A stretch of 47,003 nt of DNA from Thauera phenolivorans (GTDB lineage Bacteria > Pseudomonadota > Gammaproteobacteria > Burkholderiales > Rhodocyclaceae), in NCBI RefSeq assembly GCF_001696715.1, contig NZ_MBFM01000005.1, positions 308,409 through 355,411 on the forward strand. Reading direction: 5' to 3'. Under the pieces are notes generated by a model. It worked only from the letters and a program-made list of their open reading frames with translations, had not been told where the DNA came from and did not search any database. This document shows, piece by piece, positions 11,544-20,300 of this stretch (position 1 is its first letter; the number at the start of each line of letters is the position of its first letter). The position numbers and the translations under genes were made by a program.

Positions 11544-12473
11544 TCACCGTCCCCGCGGCGGCGCGCCGTCCGCGCCGCTACCCAATGCCTTCGCCGCCTG
11601 TCGGTGGATCGCGGCCATCGCCGGGTGCGACAGGCGACGCTCGGTGGTGATCGCGTAGATCTGGCTGCCCACGTCGGCGATCTCGCCCACCGCGCGCACG
11701 CCGTACTGCGCACACACGTAGTCCGCGATCGTGGTCGGCGCGACGAAGAAGCCGGCACCGCCCTGGCCGAAGGCCTTCATCAGGGCGCTGTCGTCGAACT
11801 CGGCGACGACCTGCGGCTGGATGCGCGCGCGCTCGAACCACTGCAGCAGCGGGGCGCGATGAGCGACGTCGGCGCCCGGCAGCAGGAAGGGCGCGCGGTC
11901 GAGCACGGCTGGCAGAGCGCCTTCGCGTCCGGCGGCGAGCGCCGGCGCGGCGAACACGGTGAGCGTGCTCTCGCCGAGCAGGGTGCTGTAGCCGCGCACG
12001 CTGATGTCCGGTGGGATCGGGCGGTCGGCGATCACCAGGTCCAGGCGGTGCACCGCGAGCTCGGCGAGCAGCTCGGCGAGCGGCGCTTCGCGACACACGA
12101 GGCGCCCCGGGCGGTCGACGCGCAGCGCGGGCTCGATCAGGCGATGAACGACCGACTTGGGCATCGAGTCCGGCATGCCGATGCGGAAGGGCAGGCTGCG
12201 GCGCAGCGCGTCGTCCTGCACCACCGCAACGATCTCGTCACCGAGCGCGAAGATCGCCTCCGCGTGGCCGAGGATGCGCTCACCGGCCTCGGTCAGCTCC
12301 AGCCGGCGGCCGGCGCGGCGGAACAGGCTCACCCCGAGCGCGGCCTCGAAGGTGGCGATCTGGGCGCTGATCGAGTGCGGCGCGAGCTCGAGCACCCGCC
12401 CGGCCTCGGCGATCGTGCCCACGCGCGCGACCGTCCAGAAATAACGCAGATGCCTGTAGTTGAGCTCCGTCAT
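11544..12473 (-). CDS. nhaR: LysR-family transcriptional regulator, NhaR-like
   Basis: The 309-residue product begins MTELNYRHLRYFWTVAR, followed by a winged HTH with TIAEAGRVLELAPHSISAQI and the family EAALGVSLFRRAGRRLELTEAG. The N-terminal NYxHLxYFW pattern is that of NhaR, which in E. coli activates the nhaA Na+/H+ antiporter in response to sodium. A LysR effector-binding domain occupies about residues 95-300. The ATG at 12473 is preferred; the frame is open 13 codons further, but those residues (MNRFFRRNDEAAA) do not belong to the family. No nhaA gene lies in the window. It is divergent from terB-psiE, and the gap holds two inverted repeats that it may bind. Confidence 0.8.
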   Translation of the reverse strand: MTELNYRHLRYFWTVARVGTIAEAGRVLELAPHSISAQIATFEAALGVSLFRRAGRRLELTEAGERILGHAEAIFALGDEIVAVVQDDALRRSLPFRIGMPDSMPKSVVHRLIEPALRVDRPGRLVCREAPLAELLAELAVHRLDLVIADRPIPPDISVRGYSTLLGESTLTVFAAPALAAGREGALPAVLDRAPFLLPGADVAHRAPLLQWFERARIQPQVVAEFDDSALMKAFGQGGAGFFVAPTTIADYVCAQYGVRAVGEIADVGSQIYAITTERRLSHPAMAAIHRQAAKALGSGADGAPPRGR

Positions 12474-12497
12474 CGCGGCGGCCTCGTCGTTCCGTCG

Positions 12498-12535
12498 AAA
12501 AAATCGATTCAAGTACCGATATTAATCGACTTTTT
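12498..12535. promoter_or_regulatory. Inverted repeat in the nhaR/terB divergent region (candidate LysR operator 1)
   Basis: Arms AAAAAATCGATT (12498-12509) and AATCGACTTTTT (12524-12535) are complementary with one mismatch and are separated by 14 AT-rich bases. The site lies 25 bases upstream of the nhaR-like start codon. LysR regulators commonly bind such dyads in divergent regions and repress their own gene, so autoregulation is a reasonable inference. Confidence 0.5.
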
Positions 12536-12562
12536 ATGGCTCGGGCTTTCCCCTAGGCTGAA

Positions 12563-12598
12563 GTCGTCTGCAGGGCCGATCCGGTCGCTGCAGACGAC
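12563..12598. promoter_or_regulatory. Perfect 11-bp inverted repeat before terB (candidate operator 2 or leader hairpin)
   Basis: GTCGTCTGCAG (12563-12573) and CTGCAGACGAC (12588-12598) are exact reverse complements with a 14-base spacer. The site sits 25 bases before the terB start codon. Its spacer length equals that of the upstream dyad and the two centres are 64 bases apart, about six helical turns. It could be a second protein site or a hairpin in the terB leader. Confidence 0.45.
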
Positions 12599-12622
12599 AC
12601 GACACCAGAAGGAGACCGCACC

Positions 12623-13030
12623 ATGCGCCACTACGAAACCGACAGCTCGCCAGCCGCCGCCCGCATCCTCGCCCTCACCATGCTCGCCGACGGCGGCCTC
12701 GACCACAACGAGCTCGATGCCCTGATGCGCTCCGACCTCGTGCGCCGGCTCGGCATCGGCACGCTCGAGTTCGAGCGCATCCTGCGCGAATACTGCGACG
12801 ACCTGATGATGAGCGCCCACTATCTGGACGGCATGCGACTCAAGCTCGCCGACGAGGTGTTCGAGCTGCTGCTCGAGGACATCGCCGATCCCGCCCTGCA
12901 GCGCGCCGTGCTGCGCACGATGCAGGACATCGTCAGCGCCGACGGCGTGGAGACGGGCGCCGAGGTCGAGGTCCTCGCGCGTGCGCTCGAGAAGTGGGGC
13001 GCGCGCAGCGCTCCGGGCAGGATCAACTGA
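12623..13030 (+). CDS. TerB family protein
   Basis: The 135-residue all-helical, acidic cytoplasmic protein resembles the TerB fold found in tellurite-resistance loci. It has two DG-containing helix caps (LADGGLDHNELDAL near residues 22-36 and VSADGVETGAEVEVL near 107-122), which recall the metal-binding acidic turns of the family. The ATG at 12623 follows AAGGAGA. No other ter gene is present, so a tellurite role should not be assumed; isolated TerB-like proteins are widespread and poorly understood. It leads a probable two-gene unit with psiE, 76 bases downstream, and is divergent from the NhaR-like regulator. Confidence 0.7.
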   Translation: MRHYETDSSPAAARILALTMLADGGLDHNELDALMRSDLVRRLGIGTLEFERILREYCDDLMMSAHYLDGMRLKLADEVFELLLEDIADPALQRAVLRTMQDIVSADGVETGAEVEVLARALEKWGARSAPGRIN

Positions 13031-13106
13031 AGGCGTGGAGCAGGCGGGCGCCGCAGGAAACGGCGTCGGCCTGCCCCATCCGCGACACGACGGCCGGGAG
13101 GCTGAC

Positions 13107-13580
13107 ATGGACAAGGCGCATCCGACACGAACCCCGGCGCACGACAATCACCTCGGCGAGCGGGTGGACGATCCCCTGATCGACCGTTTGCACTGGGTGA
13201 TCCGGCAGGCGATCCGCGTGCTTGCGGTGCTGATGGTGGCGGTGATCCTGTGGACGGTTGCCGACGTGGTGCTGGTGCTTTACCAGAAGCTGTCCGCTCC
13301 GCCCTTGCTGCTGCTCGACTTCAACGACATCTTCGTGGTGTTCGCGGCTTTCCTGGCGGTGCTGATCGCGATCGAGATCTTCGTCAATATCACCCTCTAC
13401 CTGCGCGACGACGTCATCCACGTCAAGCTGGTGGTGGCGACCGCACTGATGGCGATCGCGCGCAAGGTGATCGTGCTCGACCTCTCGACGCTCGAGCCCG
13501 CCTATCTGATGGGCATCGGGGTCGTCGTCCTCGCCCTGGGGGTGACCTACTGGATGGTGGCCGCGCGTCCGGGCGACTGA
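13107..13580 (+). CDS. psiE: PsiE family inner-membrane protein (phosphate-starvation-inducible type)
   Basis: The 157-residue product has four predicted membrane helices, starting with VLAVLMVAVILWTVADVVLVL and ending with a hydrophobic segment before WMVAARPGD. The central FNDIFVVFAAFLAVLIAIEIFVNI and ARKVIVLD stretches are typical of the PsiE family. In E. coli psiE is induced by phosphate starvation, but its biochemical function is unknown. The ATG at 13107 is supported by GGGAGG five bases upstream; the earlier open frame overlaps the end of terB and has no such site. Its position after terB suggests cotranscription. No pho box is evident. Confidence 0.78.
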   Translation: MDKAHPTRTPAHDNHLGERVDDPLIDRLHWVIRQAIRVLAVLMVAVILWTVADVVLVLYQKLSAPPLLLLDFNDIFVVFAAFLAVLIAIEIFVNITLYLRDDVIHVKLVVATALMAIARKVIVLDLSTLEPAYLMGIGVVVLALGVTYWMVAARPGD

Positions 13581-13592
13581 GCGCTCCGCGCT

Positions 13593-14534
13593 TCAGTCGA
13601 ACAGCACGCCGACGCTCTCGCCGCTGTGGATGCGCTCGATCGCGGCGGCGAACAGCGGCGCCACGGTCAGCGTGGCGAGATTGGGGAGCTGCTTCTCCTC
13701 AGCGCGGTTGACCGTGTTGGTGACCACGATCGACTCGAGGTCGGCGTTGCGCAGGCGCTCGACCGCCGGTCCGCACAGCACGCCGTGCACCGCACCGACA
13801 TGCGCGCTGCGCGCGCCCGCCGTCTTCAGGATGTCGACGCTCGACAGCACGGTGGCGCCGGTGGAGATCTCGTCCTCGAAGATCACCACGTCGCGCCCGC
13901 GCACCTCGCCGACCACCTCGCCGTGCTTCACCGCGGTGTCGTTGACCCGGCGCTTGTCGATGATCGCCATCGGGATGCCGAGGCGCTCGGAGAAGCGGCC
14001 CACGCGCTTGGCGCCGCCGGCGTCGGTGGCGACCGCGACCATGTTCGACAGCTCATGGTGTGCGCGGAAGTGCTCGGCGATGGTCGGGATCGCGGTGAGG
14101 TGGTCGACCGGCACGCTGAAGAAGCCGTGCACCTGGTCGGCGTGCAGGTCCATCGTCAGCACCCGGTCGGCGCCGGCGGTCTTCAGCATGTCGGCGATCA
14201 GGCGCGCGGTGATCGAGATCCGCGGCGCGTCCTTCTTGTCCGAGCGCGCATAGGAATAGTAGGGAATCACCGCGGTGATGCGCTGGGCCGAGGCGCTGCG
14301 CAGCGCGTCGAGGGTGATCAGCAGCTCCATGATGTGGTCGCTCACCGGCTCGGTGAAGGACTGCACCACGTAGACGTCGCGCTCGCGCACGTTCTCCTGG
14401 ATCTGCACCCGCAGGTTGTCGTTGGAGAAGCGGGAGATCTCGATGCGGCCGGGGCGGATGCCGAGCCGGCTGCAGATTTCGGCGGCCAGCCCGCGGCTGG
14501 CGTTACAGGCGAAGATCTGGAGGGCGTGTTTCAT
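13593..14534 (-). CDS. prs: Ribose-phosphate pyrophosphokinase (PRPP synthetase), probable second copy
   Basis: The 313-residue enzyme would make 5-phosphoribosyl 1-diphosphate from ribose 5-phosphate and ATP. It has the N-terminal RFSNDNLRVQIQENVR region, RDVYVVQSF, the MDLHADQVHGFF motif (128-139), DKRR (about 193-196) and the PRPP-binding loop DEISTGAT (221-228). Several positions differ from the usual housekeeping enzyme of betaproteobacteria: ATDAGGAKRVGR replaces SPDVGGVVRAR, and the PRPP loop has EISTG where MVDTAG is common. The usual neighbours of the main prs (ispE, rplY, pth) are absent. I infer an additional paralogue, perhaps for salvage or a specialised pathway. It is convergent with psiE, 12 bases apart. 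Confidence 0.88.
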   Translation of the reverse strand: MKHALQIFACNASRGLAAEICSRLGIRPGRIEISRFSNDNLRVQIQENVRERDVYVVQSFTEPVSDHIMELLITLDALRSASAQRITAVIPYYSYARSDKKDAPRISITARLIADMLKTAGADRVLTMDLHADQVHGFFSVPVDHLTAIPTIAEHFRAHHELSNMVAVATDAGGAKRVGRFSERLGIPMAIIDKRRVNDTAVKHGEVVGEVRGRDVVIFEDEISTGATVLSSVDILKTAGARSAHVGAVHGVLCGPAVERLRNADLESIVVTNTVNRAEEKQLPNLATLTVAPLFAAAIERIHSGESVGVLFD

Positions 14535-14723
14535 TGCTTGGGTCTCGTCGGATGGGGGCGGCGCCGGGCGGCATGCCGCTTTGTACTCCTTTGGCGGCAG
14601 GGGAGGGAAGCGCGGGATGCCCACTTCGCGTCTCATGGCTTGCCAGAAAGCGCGGTCCGTCCTAGGCTTCGGCCGGTTTGCCCGCCGCCGCCAGGCACCG
14701 ACTCCGTACCGGATCCCGCCCCG

Positions 14724-15281
14724 ATGAAAGAACTGCTGCCCGCCTGGGCCCACCCCTGGATCGAGCTCATCGCGCCCGCGCTGCAGATCACGCTGATCCT
14801 GCTCACTGCCTGGCTGCTGCGAACCCTGCTGCGCCGCCTCATCACGCGCGCGGGCACGCATTACAGCCTGCCCGCCGAGCTGGTGCTGGGCGCCCGCCGA
14901 GTGACCGGCTTCGTCATCTACGCCGGCGCCGTGCTGCTGGTGCTCGACCGCCTCGGCGTGTCGGGTACCGTGTTGTGGACCGCCTTCACCGGTTTCGCCG
15001 CGGTCGCTGCGGTGGCCTTCTTCGCCGCCTGGAGCGTGCTGTCGAACATCTTCTGCACGCTGCTGATCTTCACCTCACGGCCCTTCCGCCTGCACGATCA
15101 CGTCGAGCTGCTCGAGAGCGGCGACAAGGCCGGCCTGCGCGGCCAGGTGGTCGACATCAACCTGATCTACACCACCCTGCAGGAAGGCGCGGGCGGCAGC
15201 GGCGACACCGTGCTGCAGGTGCCCAACAGCCTGTTCTTTCAGCGCGTCGTGCGCCGCTGGCGCTATCCGCCGCGGGCCTGA
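14724..15281 (+). CDS. Short MscS-like mechanosensitive channel protein
   Basis: The 185-residue product has three hydrophobic segments, the third (TGFAAVAAVAFFAAWSVLSNIFCTLLIF) being the pore-lining helix type of MscS. It is followed by a beta domain with RPFRLHDHVELL and GQVVDINLIYTTL. The protein ends at QVPNSLFFQRVVRRW, just where the alpha/beta vestibule domain of a full MscS (about 286 residues) would begin, so the lower half of the usual C-terminal cage is missing. The TGA at 15279-15281 is clear and no continuation is seen, so it is a genuine short form rather than a visible frameshift. A role in osmotic release is inferred from the family. Confidence 0.8.
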   Translation: MKELLPAWAHPWIELIAPALQITLILLTAWLLRTLLRRLITRAGTHYSLPAELVLGARRVTGFVIYAGAVLLVLDRLGVSGTVLWTAFTGFAAVAAVAFFAAWSVLSNIFCTLLIFTSRPFRLHDHVELLESGDKAGLRGQVVDINLIYTTLQEGAGGSGDTVLQVPNSLFFQRVVRRWRYPPRA

Positions 15282-15344
15282 GCCTACACGGCCGGGCGGC
15301 CCGTCCCGTCCTACGGGCTCAGGGGCGGCCTCCGGCATCTGGGC

Positions 15345-17363
15345 TCAGCCGCCGGACTCGAGGAAGTCGCGCAGCCCGCTGGCGCGCTCGGTGGGCCGCG
15401 CCAGCGCCGCCTCGAGGATGCCCGGCCGCTCCGCCATCAGCGTGAAGGCCCGGCGCGCGCGGGTGATGCCGGTGTAGGCGAGCTCGCGGCTGAGCACCTT
15501 GCCGGCGCCCGCCGACAGCACCAGCACCGCATGCTCGAACTCCGAGCCCTGGCTCTTGTGCACCGTCATCGCGAAGGCGGTCTCTGCGTGCGCGAGACGG
15601 CCGACCGCCACCGAGCGCAGCGCCTCGCCGTCGAGGAAGAAGACGCGCAGCGCGTCGCCGCCCCGGGCGCCCGGCAGGGTGATGCCGATGTCGCCGTTGA
15701 AGACGCCGAGCGTCGGCTCGTTGCGGGTGACGATCACCGGCCGCCCCGCATACCACTCGCCGCGCGGCTGCAGCAGGCCCGCGCGGGCGAGGGCCTGCTG
15801 CACCGCCTGGTTGAGCCCCGCCACGCCGAGCGCGCCCTCGCGCACCGCGCACAGCAGGCGGAAGCGGTCGAAGCGCTGCAGGACCGCCTTCGCCCACGCG
15901 GCGTGGGCCTCGGCCTCATCGGCCGCGGGGCCGCGGCGCAGCAGCTCCAGATAGTCGCGGTAGCAGGCGGGGGCGCCGACGCGGCCGCCGGTGGCGAGCG
16001 CGATCACCGCGTCGACGTCCGCGGCTTCGGTGCCGTACAGCGCGCCGCTTTCGTCGCCGGCGAGCAGACGCAGCGGCAGGCCGGTGTCGGCGGCGGCGTT
16101 CACCGCCCGCGCGAGCGCGCCGATCGGCCCCTCGAAGCGGCGACTCTCGCGCAGCATCACCGTCTGCTGGGCGAGCGCCGGCGCCGCGCGGGCGGCGGTG
16201 AGGTGCGGCGCCGGCAGGGTCTGGCCCGCCACCGCCTCGGCATAGCGGGCGGTCTCGGCGTCGTAGCGGCCGGCTTCGGCGTCGCGGCAGAGGTCGCCGA
16301 GCACCGCGCCGGCCTCGACCGAGGCGAGCTGGTCCTTGTCGCCGAGCAGCACCAGGCGGGCGTGCGGGGGCAGGGCGTCGAGCAGCGCCGCCATCATCTC
16401 CAGGTGCACCATCGAGGCCTCGTCGACCAGCAGCACGTCGAGGTCGAGCGGGTTGCCGGCGTGGTGGCGGAAGCGGCGGCTGTCCGGCCCGGCGCCGAGC
16501 AGGGCATGCAGGGTGCGCGCCGGGCCGATGCGGGCGGTGAGCGCGGCGAGGTCGAGATGGCCGGCGAGGCCCGCCTGCAGACCGAGCAGCGAGGCGTCGA
16601 TCGACTGGCGCAGGCGCGCCGCCGCCTTGCCGGTGGGCGCCGCGAGCGCCACCCGCAGACGCTCGGGCGCGGGATGGGTGGCGAACAGCAGGGCGAGCAG
16701 GCGCGCCGCGGTGTAGGTCTTGCCCGTGCCCGGCCCGCCGGTGACGATCGACAGCCGCGCGCGCAGGGCGACCGCACAGGCCAGGCGCTGCCAGTCCACC
16801 GCCTCGGTGCGCGGCGTCGCGTCCGGCGCCGGGGCGAACAGGCGCGCCAGCCAGCGCGCGGCGCCGGCCTCGTCCACCGGCTCGCGCGCCGCGCTGCGCG
16901 CACGCACGGCGGCGGCCACCCGGCGCTCGTAGTCGCGGTAGCGGCGCAGGTAGAGGCGCGGCGCGGCGGCGGGGCCGTCGAGCACCAGCGGCTGGCCGCG
17001 GTCGGCGCCGCTGCCGACGCGATGGACGACCGCGCTCACGGCCAGGGCGGCGCGCCATCCGTCCACGCCTGACGGCAGTCGCGCGAGCAGGGCGGCGGCG
17101 TCCTCGTCCGGCGCTTCGGGCAGGGGAAGCAGGGCGTGGGGGTCCGATGCGAGCGCGGCGAGCGGCAGGCAGCTGTGGCCGCGGCCCTCCATCTGCGCGA
17201 GGACCGCCGCCGCGACCGCCAGCGCCGGGGTCGGCGCGGGGTCGAGCCCGGCGACGAAGGTGGCGAAGGCGCTGTCGAGGTGGCGCAGCTGGCCGCGGTC
17301 GCTGAGGCGGCCGAGCGCCTGCAGGGTGGCGGAGAGCGGGGCGAGCGGGGCGGGCGTGTTCAT
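15345..17363 (-). CDS. recD: Exodeoxyribonuclease V alpha subunit RecD
   Basis: The 672-residue protein is the fast 5'-3' helicase of RecBCD. It has Walker A GGPGTGKTYTAARLL (about residues 226-240), the RecD2-like LAAPTGKAAARL motif, Walker B VLLVDEASMVHLEMM, GDKDQLASVEAG and the C-terminal AMTVHKSQGSEFEH. It is longer than E. coli RecD (608) mainly because of an N-terminal region rich in Ala and small inserts. The start at 17363 overlaps the recB stop (ATGA), so translation is coupled. It is the last gene of the recCBD operon; its end faces the short MscS gene. Confidence 0.96.
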   Translation of the reverse strand: MNTPAPLAPLSATLQALGRLSDRGQLRHLDSAFATFVAGLDPAPTPALAVAAAVLAQMEGRGHSCLPLAALASDPHALLPLPEAPDEDAAALLARLPSGVDGWRAALAVSAVVHRVGSGADRGQPLVLDGPAAAPRLYLRRYRDYERRVAAAVRARSAAREPVDEAGAARWLARLFAPAPDATPRTEAVDWQRLACAVALRARLSIVTGGPGTGKTYTAARLLALLFATHPAPERLRVALAAPTGKAAARLRQSIDASLLGLQAGLAGHLDLAALTARIGPARTLHALLGAGPDSRRFRHHAGNPLDLDVLLVDEASMVHLEMMAALLDALPPHARLVLLGDKDQLASVEAGAVLGDLCRDAEAGRYDAETARYAEAVAGQTLPAPHLTAARAAPALAQQTVMLRESRRFEGPIGALARAVNAAADTGLPLRLLAGDESGALYGTEAADVDAVIALATGGRVGAPACYRDYLELLRRGPAADEAEAHAAWAKAVLQRFDRFRLLCAVREGALGVAGLNQAVQQALARAGLLQPRGEWYAGRPVIVTRNEPTLGVFNGDIGITLPGARGGDALRVFFLDGEALRSVAVGRLAHAETAFAMTVHKSQGSEFEHAVLVLSAGAGKVLSRELAYTGITRARRAFTLMAERPGILEAALARPTERASGLRDFLESGG

Positions 17364-20300
17364 GCGCCGTGCTCCTCGGCGGCCAGCATCGCATCGAGCG
17401 CGTCGATGAGCGCGAGCGGCGGCGGGATGAAGTATTCGCCGCGCGCGGGGCCGTCGATGCCGCGCAGGAAGAAGTAGATCGCGCCGCCGAGCTGTCGCGC
17501 CGGCGCGTAGGCCTCGCCCAGGCGTGCGCGCAGCAGGCGGTGCAGGGCGAGCAGGTAGAGCGCGGCCTGCACGTCGTAGCGGTGCGCGGCCATCGCCGCC
17601 TCGAGCGCGTCGTGGTGGTAGGCGGCATCGTTGCGGCCGAGCGTGTTCGACTTGTAGTCCAGCACCCAGTAGCGGCCGTCGTGTTCGAAGACCAGGTCGG
17701 CGAAGCCCATCAGCATGCCGTGCAGGACGCGCGCGGGCAGCTCGGGGCGCGCGCGGCCGGCGAGCAGGTGGGCGCGGCAGAGGGCGTCGAGCTCGCGTGC
17801 GCGCAAGGCGCCGGCGGGCAGCCAGAACTCCAGCTCCGGCAGCAGCACCGGCAGCTCGCTCAGCGCCGCGCCCAGGCTGGGCAGCGGCCGGGCGGTGAGC
17901 GCCCGCATCCAGGCGATGACGTCGTCGGCGTACGCGCCGCGGCCGGCGCCCTCGCAGCGGCGGCGCAGACGCGCCTCGAGCGCGGGATCGCCGTCGAGGG
18001 CGAAGCCTTCCGCCGCCAGCCACTCGAGCTGGGCATGGAGGAAGTCGCCGCTGAAGCTGCCCTTCGGGAAGCGGTGCCAGGGCGCGGCGGCGGCCGGTCC
18101 GGGGGCGGCGGGGCCGTCCGCGGCGTCGCCGTCGATCTCGTCCTCGGCAGCGCGCTGGCGCTGGGTCGCCGCCATCGGCGCGGGTGTCGTGGCGAGGTCG
18201 CGCACCAGCGCGGAGAAGCTGCCGAGCGCCCAGTCGCGCTCGAAGTCGGCGGCGTAGGGCGGGCGGTCCTGCAGCGCGGGCGGGGCCGAGCGCGCCTGCA
18301 GGCGGCTGTGGCCGACCTCCTCGCCGGCCGCCTCGAGCACGATGGAGGGGCCGTCACCGCTTCCCGCCGCGTCCGCGAGCGCCTGCAGCGGGTCGATCCA
18401 TTCGTTTTCGGCGCGCGCGGCCGTCCCGCCGAGCAGGTATCCCGGCGCGCTGTCGTGGGTGCGGCAGGCCTTGCCGTTGCCGATGCGGATCGCGGCGAAG
18501 CCCATCCACAGTGCGTGGCGCGGGCGGGTCAGCGCGACGTAGAGCAGGCGCAGGTCCTCCTGCAGGCGCTCGCGTTCGGCGCGCGCGAGATCCTCGTCGT
18601 CGTAATGCAGCTTCAGCGCGCGGCGGCCGGTCTCGTCGGCGACGCGCACGAAGCGGGTGTTGCGCCGCTCCACCGGTCGGAAGCTGCAGGGAAAGGGCAG
18701 GCACACCACCGGGTATTCGAGACCCTTGCTCTTGTGCACGGTGACGACCTTGACCAGGTCGGCGTCGCTCTCCAGGCGCAGCACCTGCTCGTCGCCGGCG
18801 GCGCCGACCTCGCCCATCTGCGTCGCCAGCCAGCGGATCAGCGCCTGCTCGCCGTCGAGCGCGGCGCTGGCGGCCTGCAGCAGCTCGGCGAGGTGCAGCA
18901 CATTGGTCAGCCGCCGCTCGCCGTCCGCCGCCGTGAGCCAGCGCGCCGGCAGATCGAGCAGATGCAGGGTGCGGCGCAACATCGCCAGCACGCCCTGTTC
19001 GCGCCACACCCGGTTGAGGCTGCGCACCTGCTCGCTGCGTGCCTCGAAGGCTTCGTCGCTGGCGGCGAGCCAGGCGAGTTCGGCGGGCGGCAGGTCGAGC
19101 GTGCGGGTAGCGAAGCCGGCGCGCACCCGCTGCGCATCGAGCGGCGAGGCCACCGCGCGCAGCCAGTGCAGCAGGTCGCGCGCCTCCTCGCTGGCGAACA
19201 CCGAGTCCTTGTCGGAGAGATAGACCGAGCTCACGCCGCGGCGGCGCAGCGCGTGGCGGACCGCCGCGGCTTCGGTGCCGGTGCGCACCAGCACCGCGAT
19301 GTCCGCCGGGCGCAGGCGTTCGAAGCCACCGTCGGGCGAGGCGAAGCCGGCTCGCTCGTCGCTGAGCCAGCCGACGATCCGCTCCGCACAGCGGGCGGCG
19401 AAGAAGCGCCGGCTCTCGGCGGTGCTGCGCAGCGCGAGGTCGTGGCACACGGTGAGCGCGGGCACTGCGCCCGCGGCGCTTTGCAGGACCGCGTCGCGGT
19501 CCTTCGCCGCCACCTGTACGAAGGGCAGGGGATCCTCGCCGCCGCTGCGGAAGAGGAAGGCGCCCTCGCCCGCGCGCGCCTCGGCGGTGCCGAAGCAGCG
19601 GTTGACCGCGTCGACCAGCGCCGCGGTGGAGCGGTAGTTGGTGTCGAGCACGTAGTGGCGCCCGGCGGTGGCGCGGCGCGCCTGCAGATAGCTGTGGATG
19701 TCGGCGCCGCGGAAGGCGTAGATCGACTGCTTGGGATCGCCGATCAGCAGCAGCGCGCTGTCGCGTGCGTTGTCGGCGGTGCGGTAGAGACGGTCGAAGA
19801 GGCGGTATTGGAGCGGCGAGGTGTCCTGGAACTCGTCGATCAGCGCGACCGGATACTGGGTGAGGATGCGCTCGCGCAGGCGCGCGCCGTGCGGGCCGGC
19901 AAGCGCGTGGTCGAGCCGCTCGAGCATGTCGGCGAAGCCGAAGCTGCGCGCCTGGCGCTTGAGCCCCTGGAGGCGGCGGGCGACGCTGGCGGCGGCGTGC
20001 AGGCGCGCTGCGACCGCGGGTTCGGGGAGCGCGGCGAGGCCGGCGAGCAGCGCGGCGAAGGCCTCGAAGTGGGCCGGCAGCGCAATCGCGGGCGCGCCCG
20101 CCTTGCGCGCCTCGAGCAGGCCTGAGGGGCAGAGCCGCTTGCGGGCGGCCTCGGTGAGATCGAGGCGGGTGGCGAGTGGGTCCTGCGCCCAGGTCTCGAG
20201 CTGGGCGAGCCACTTGCGGTAGTTGTCGGGGCGCAGCTTGCTGCGGTTCCAGTCGCAGCTCGCCGGCGCGGTCTGGCTGTCGAGCCAGTCGCGCATTTCG

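Noticed and set aside
12623-13580. Tellurite-resistance operon
   Set aside because: Only a TerB-like gene is present. No terZ, terA, terC, terD or terE is found, and the partner is psiE.
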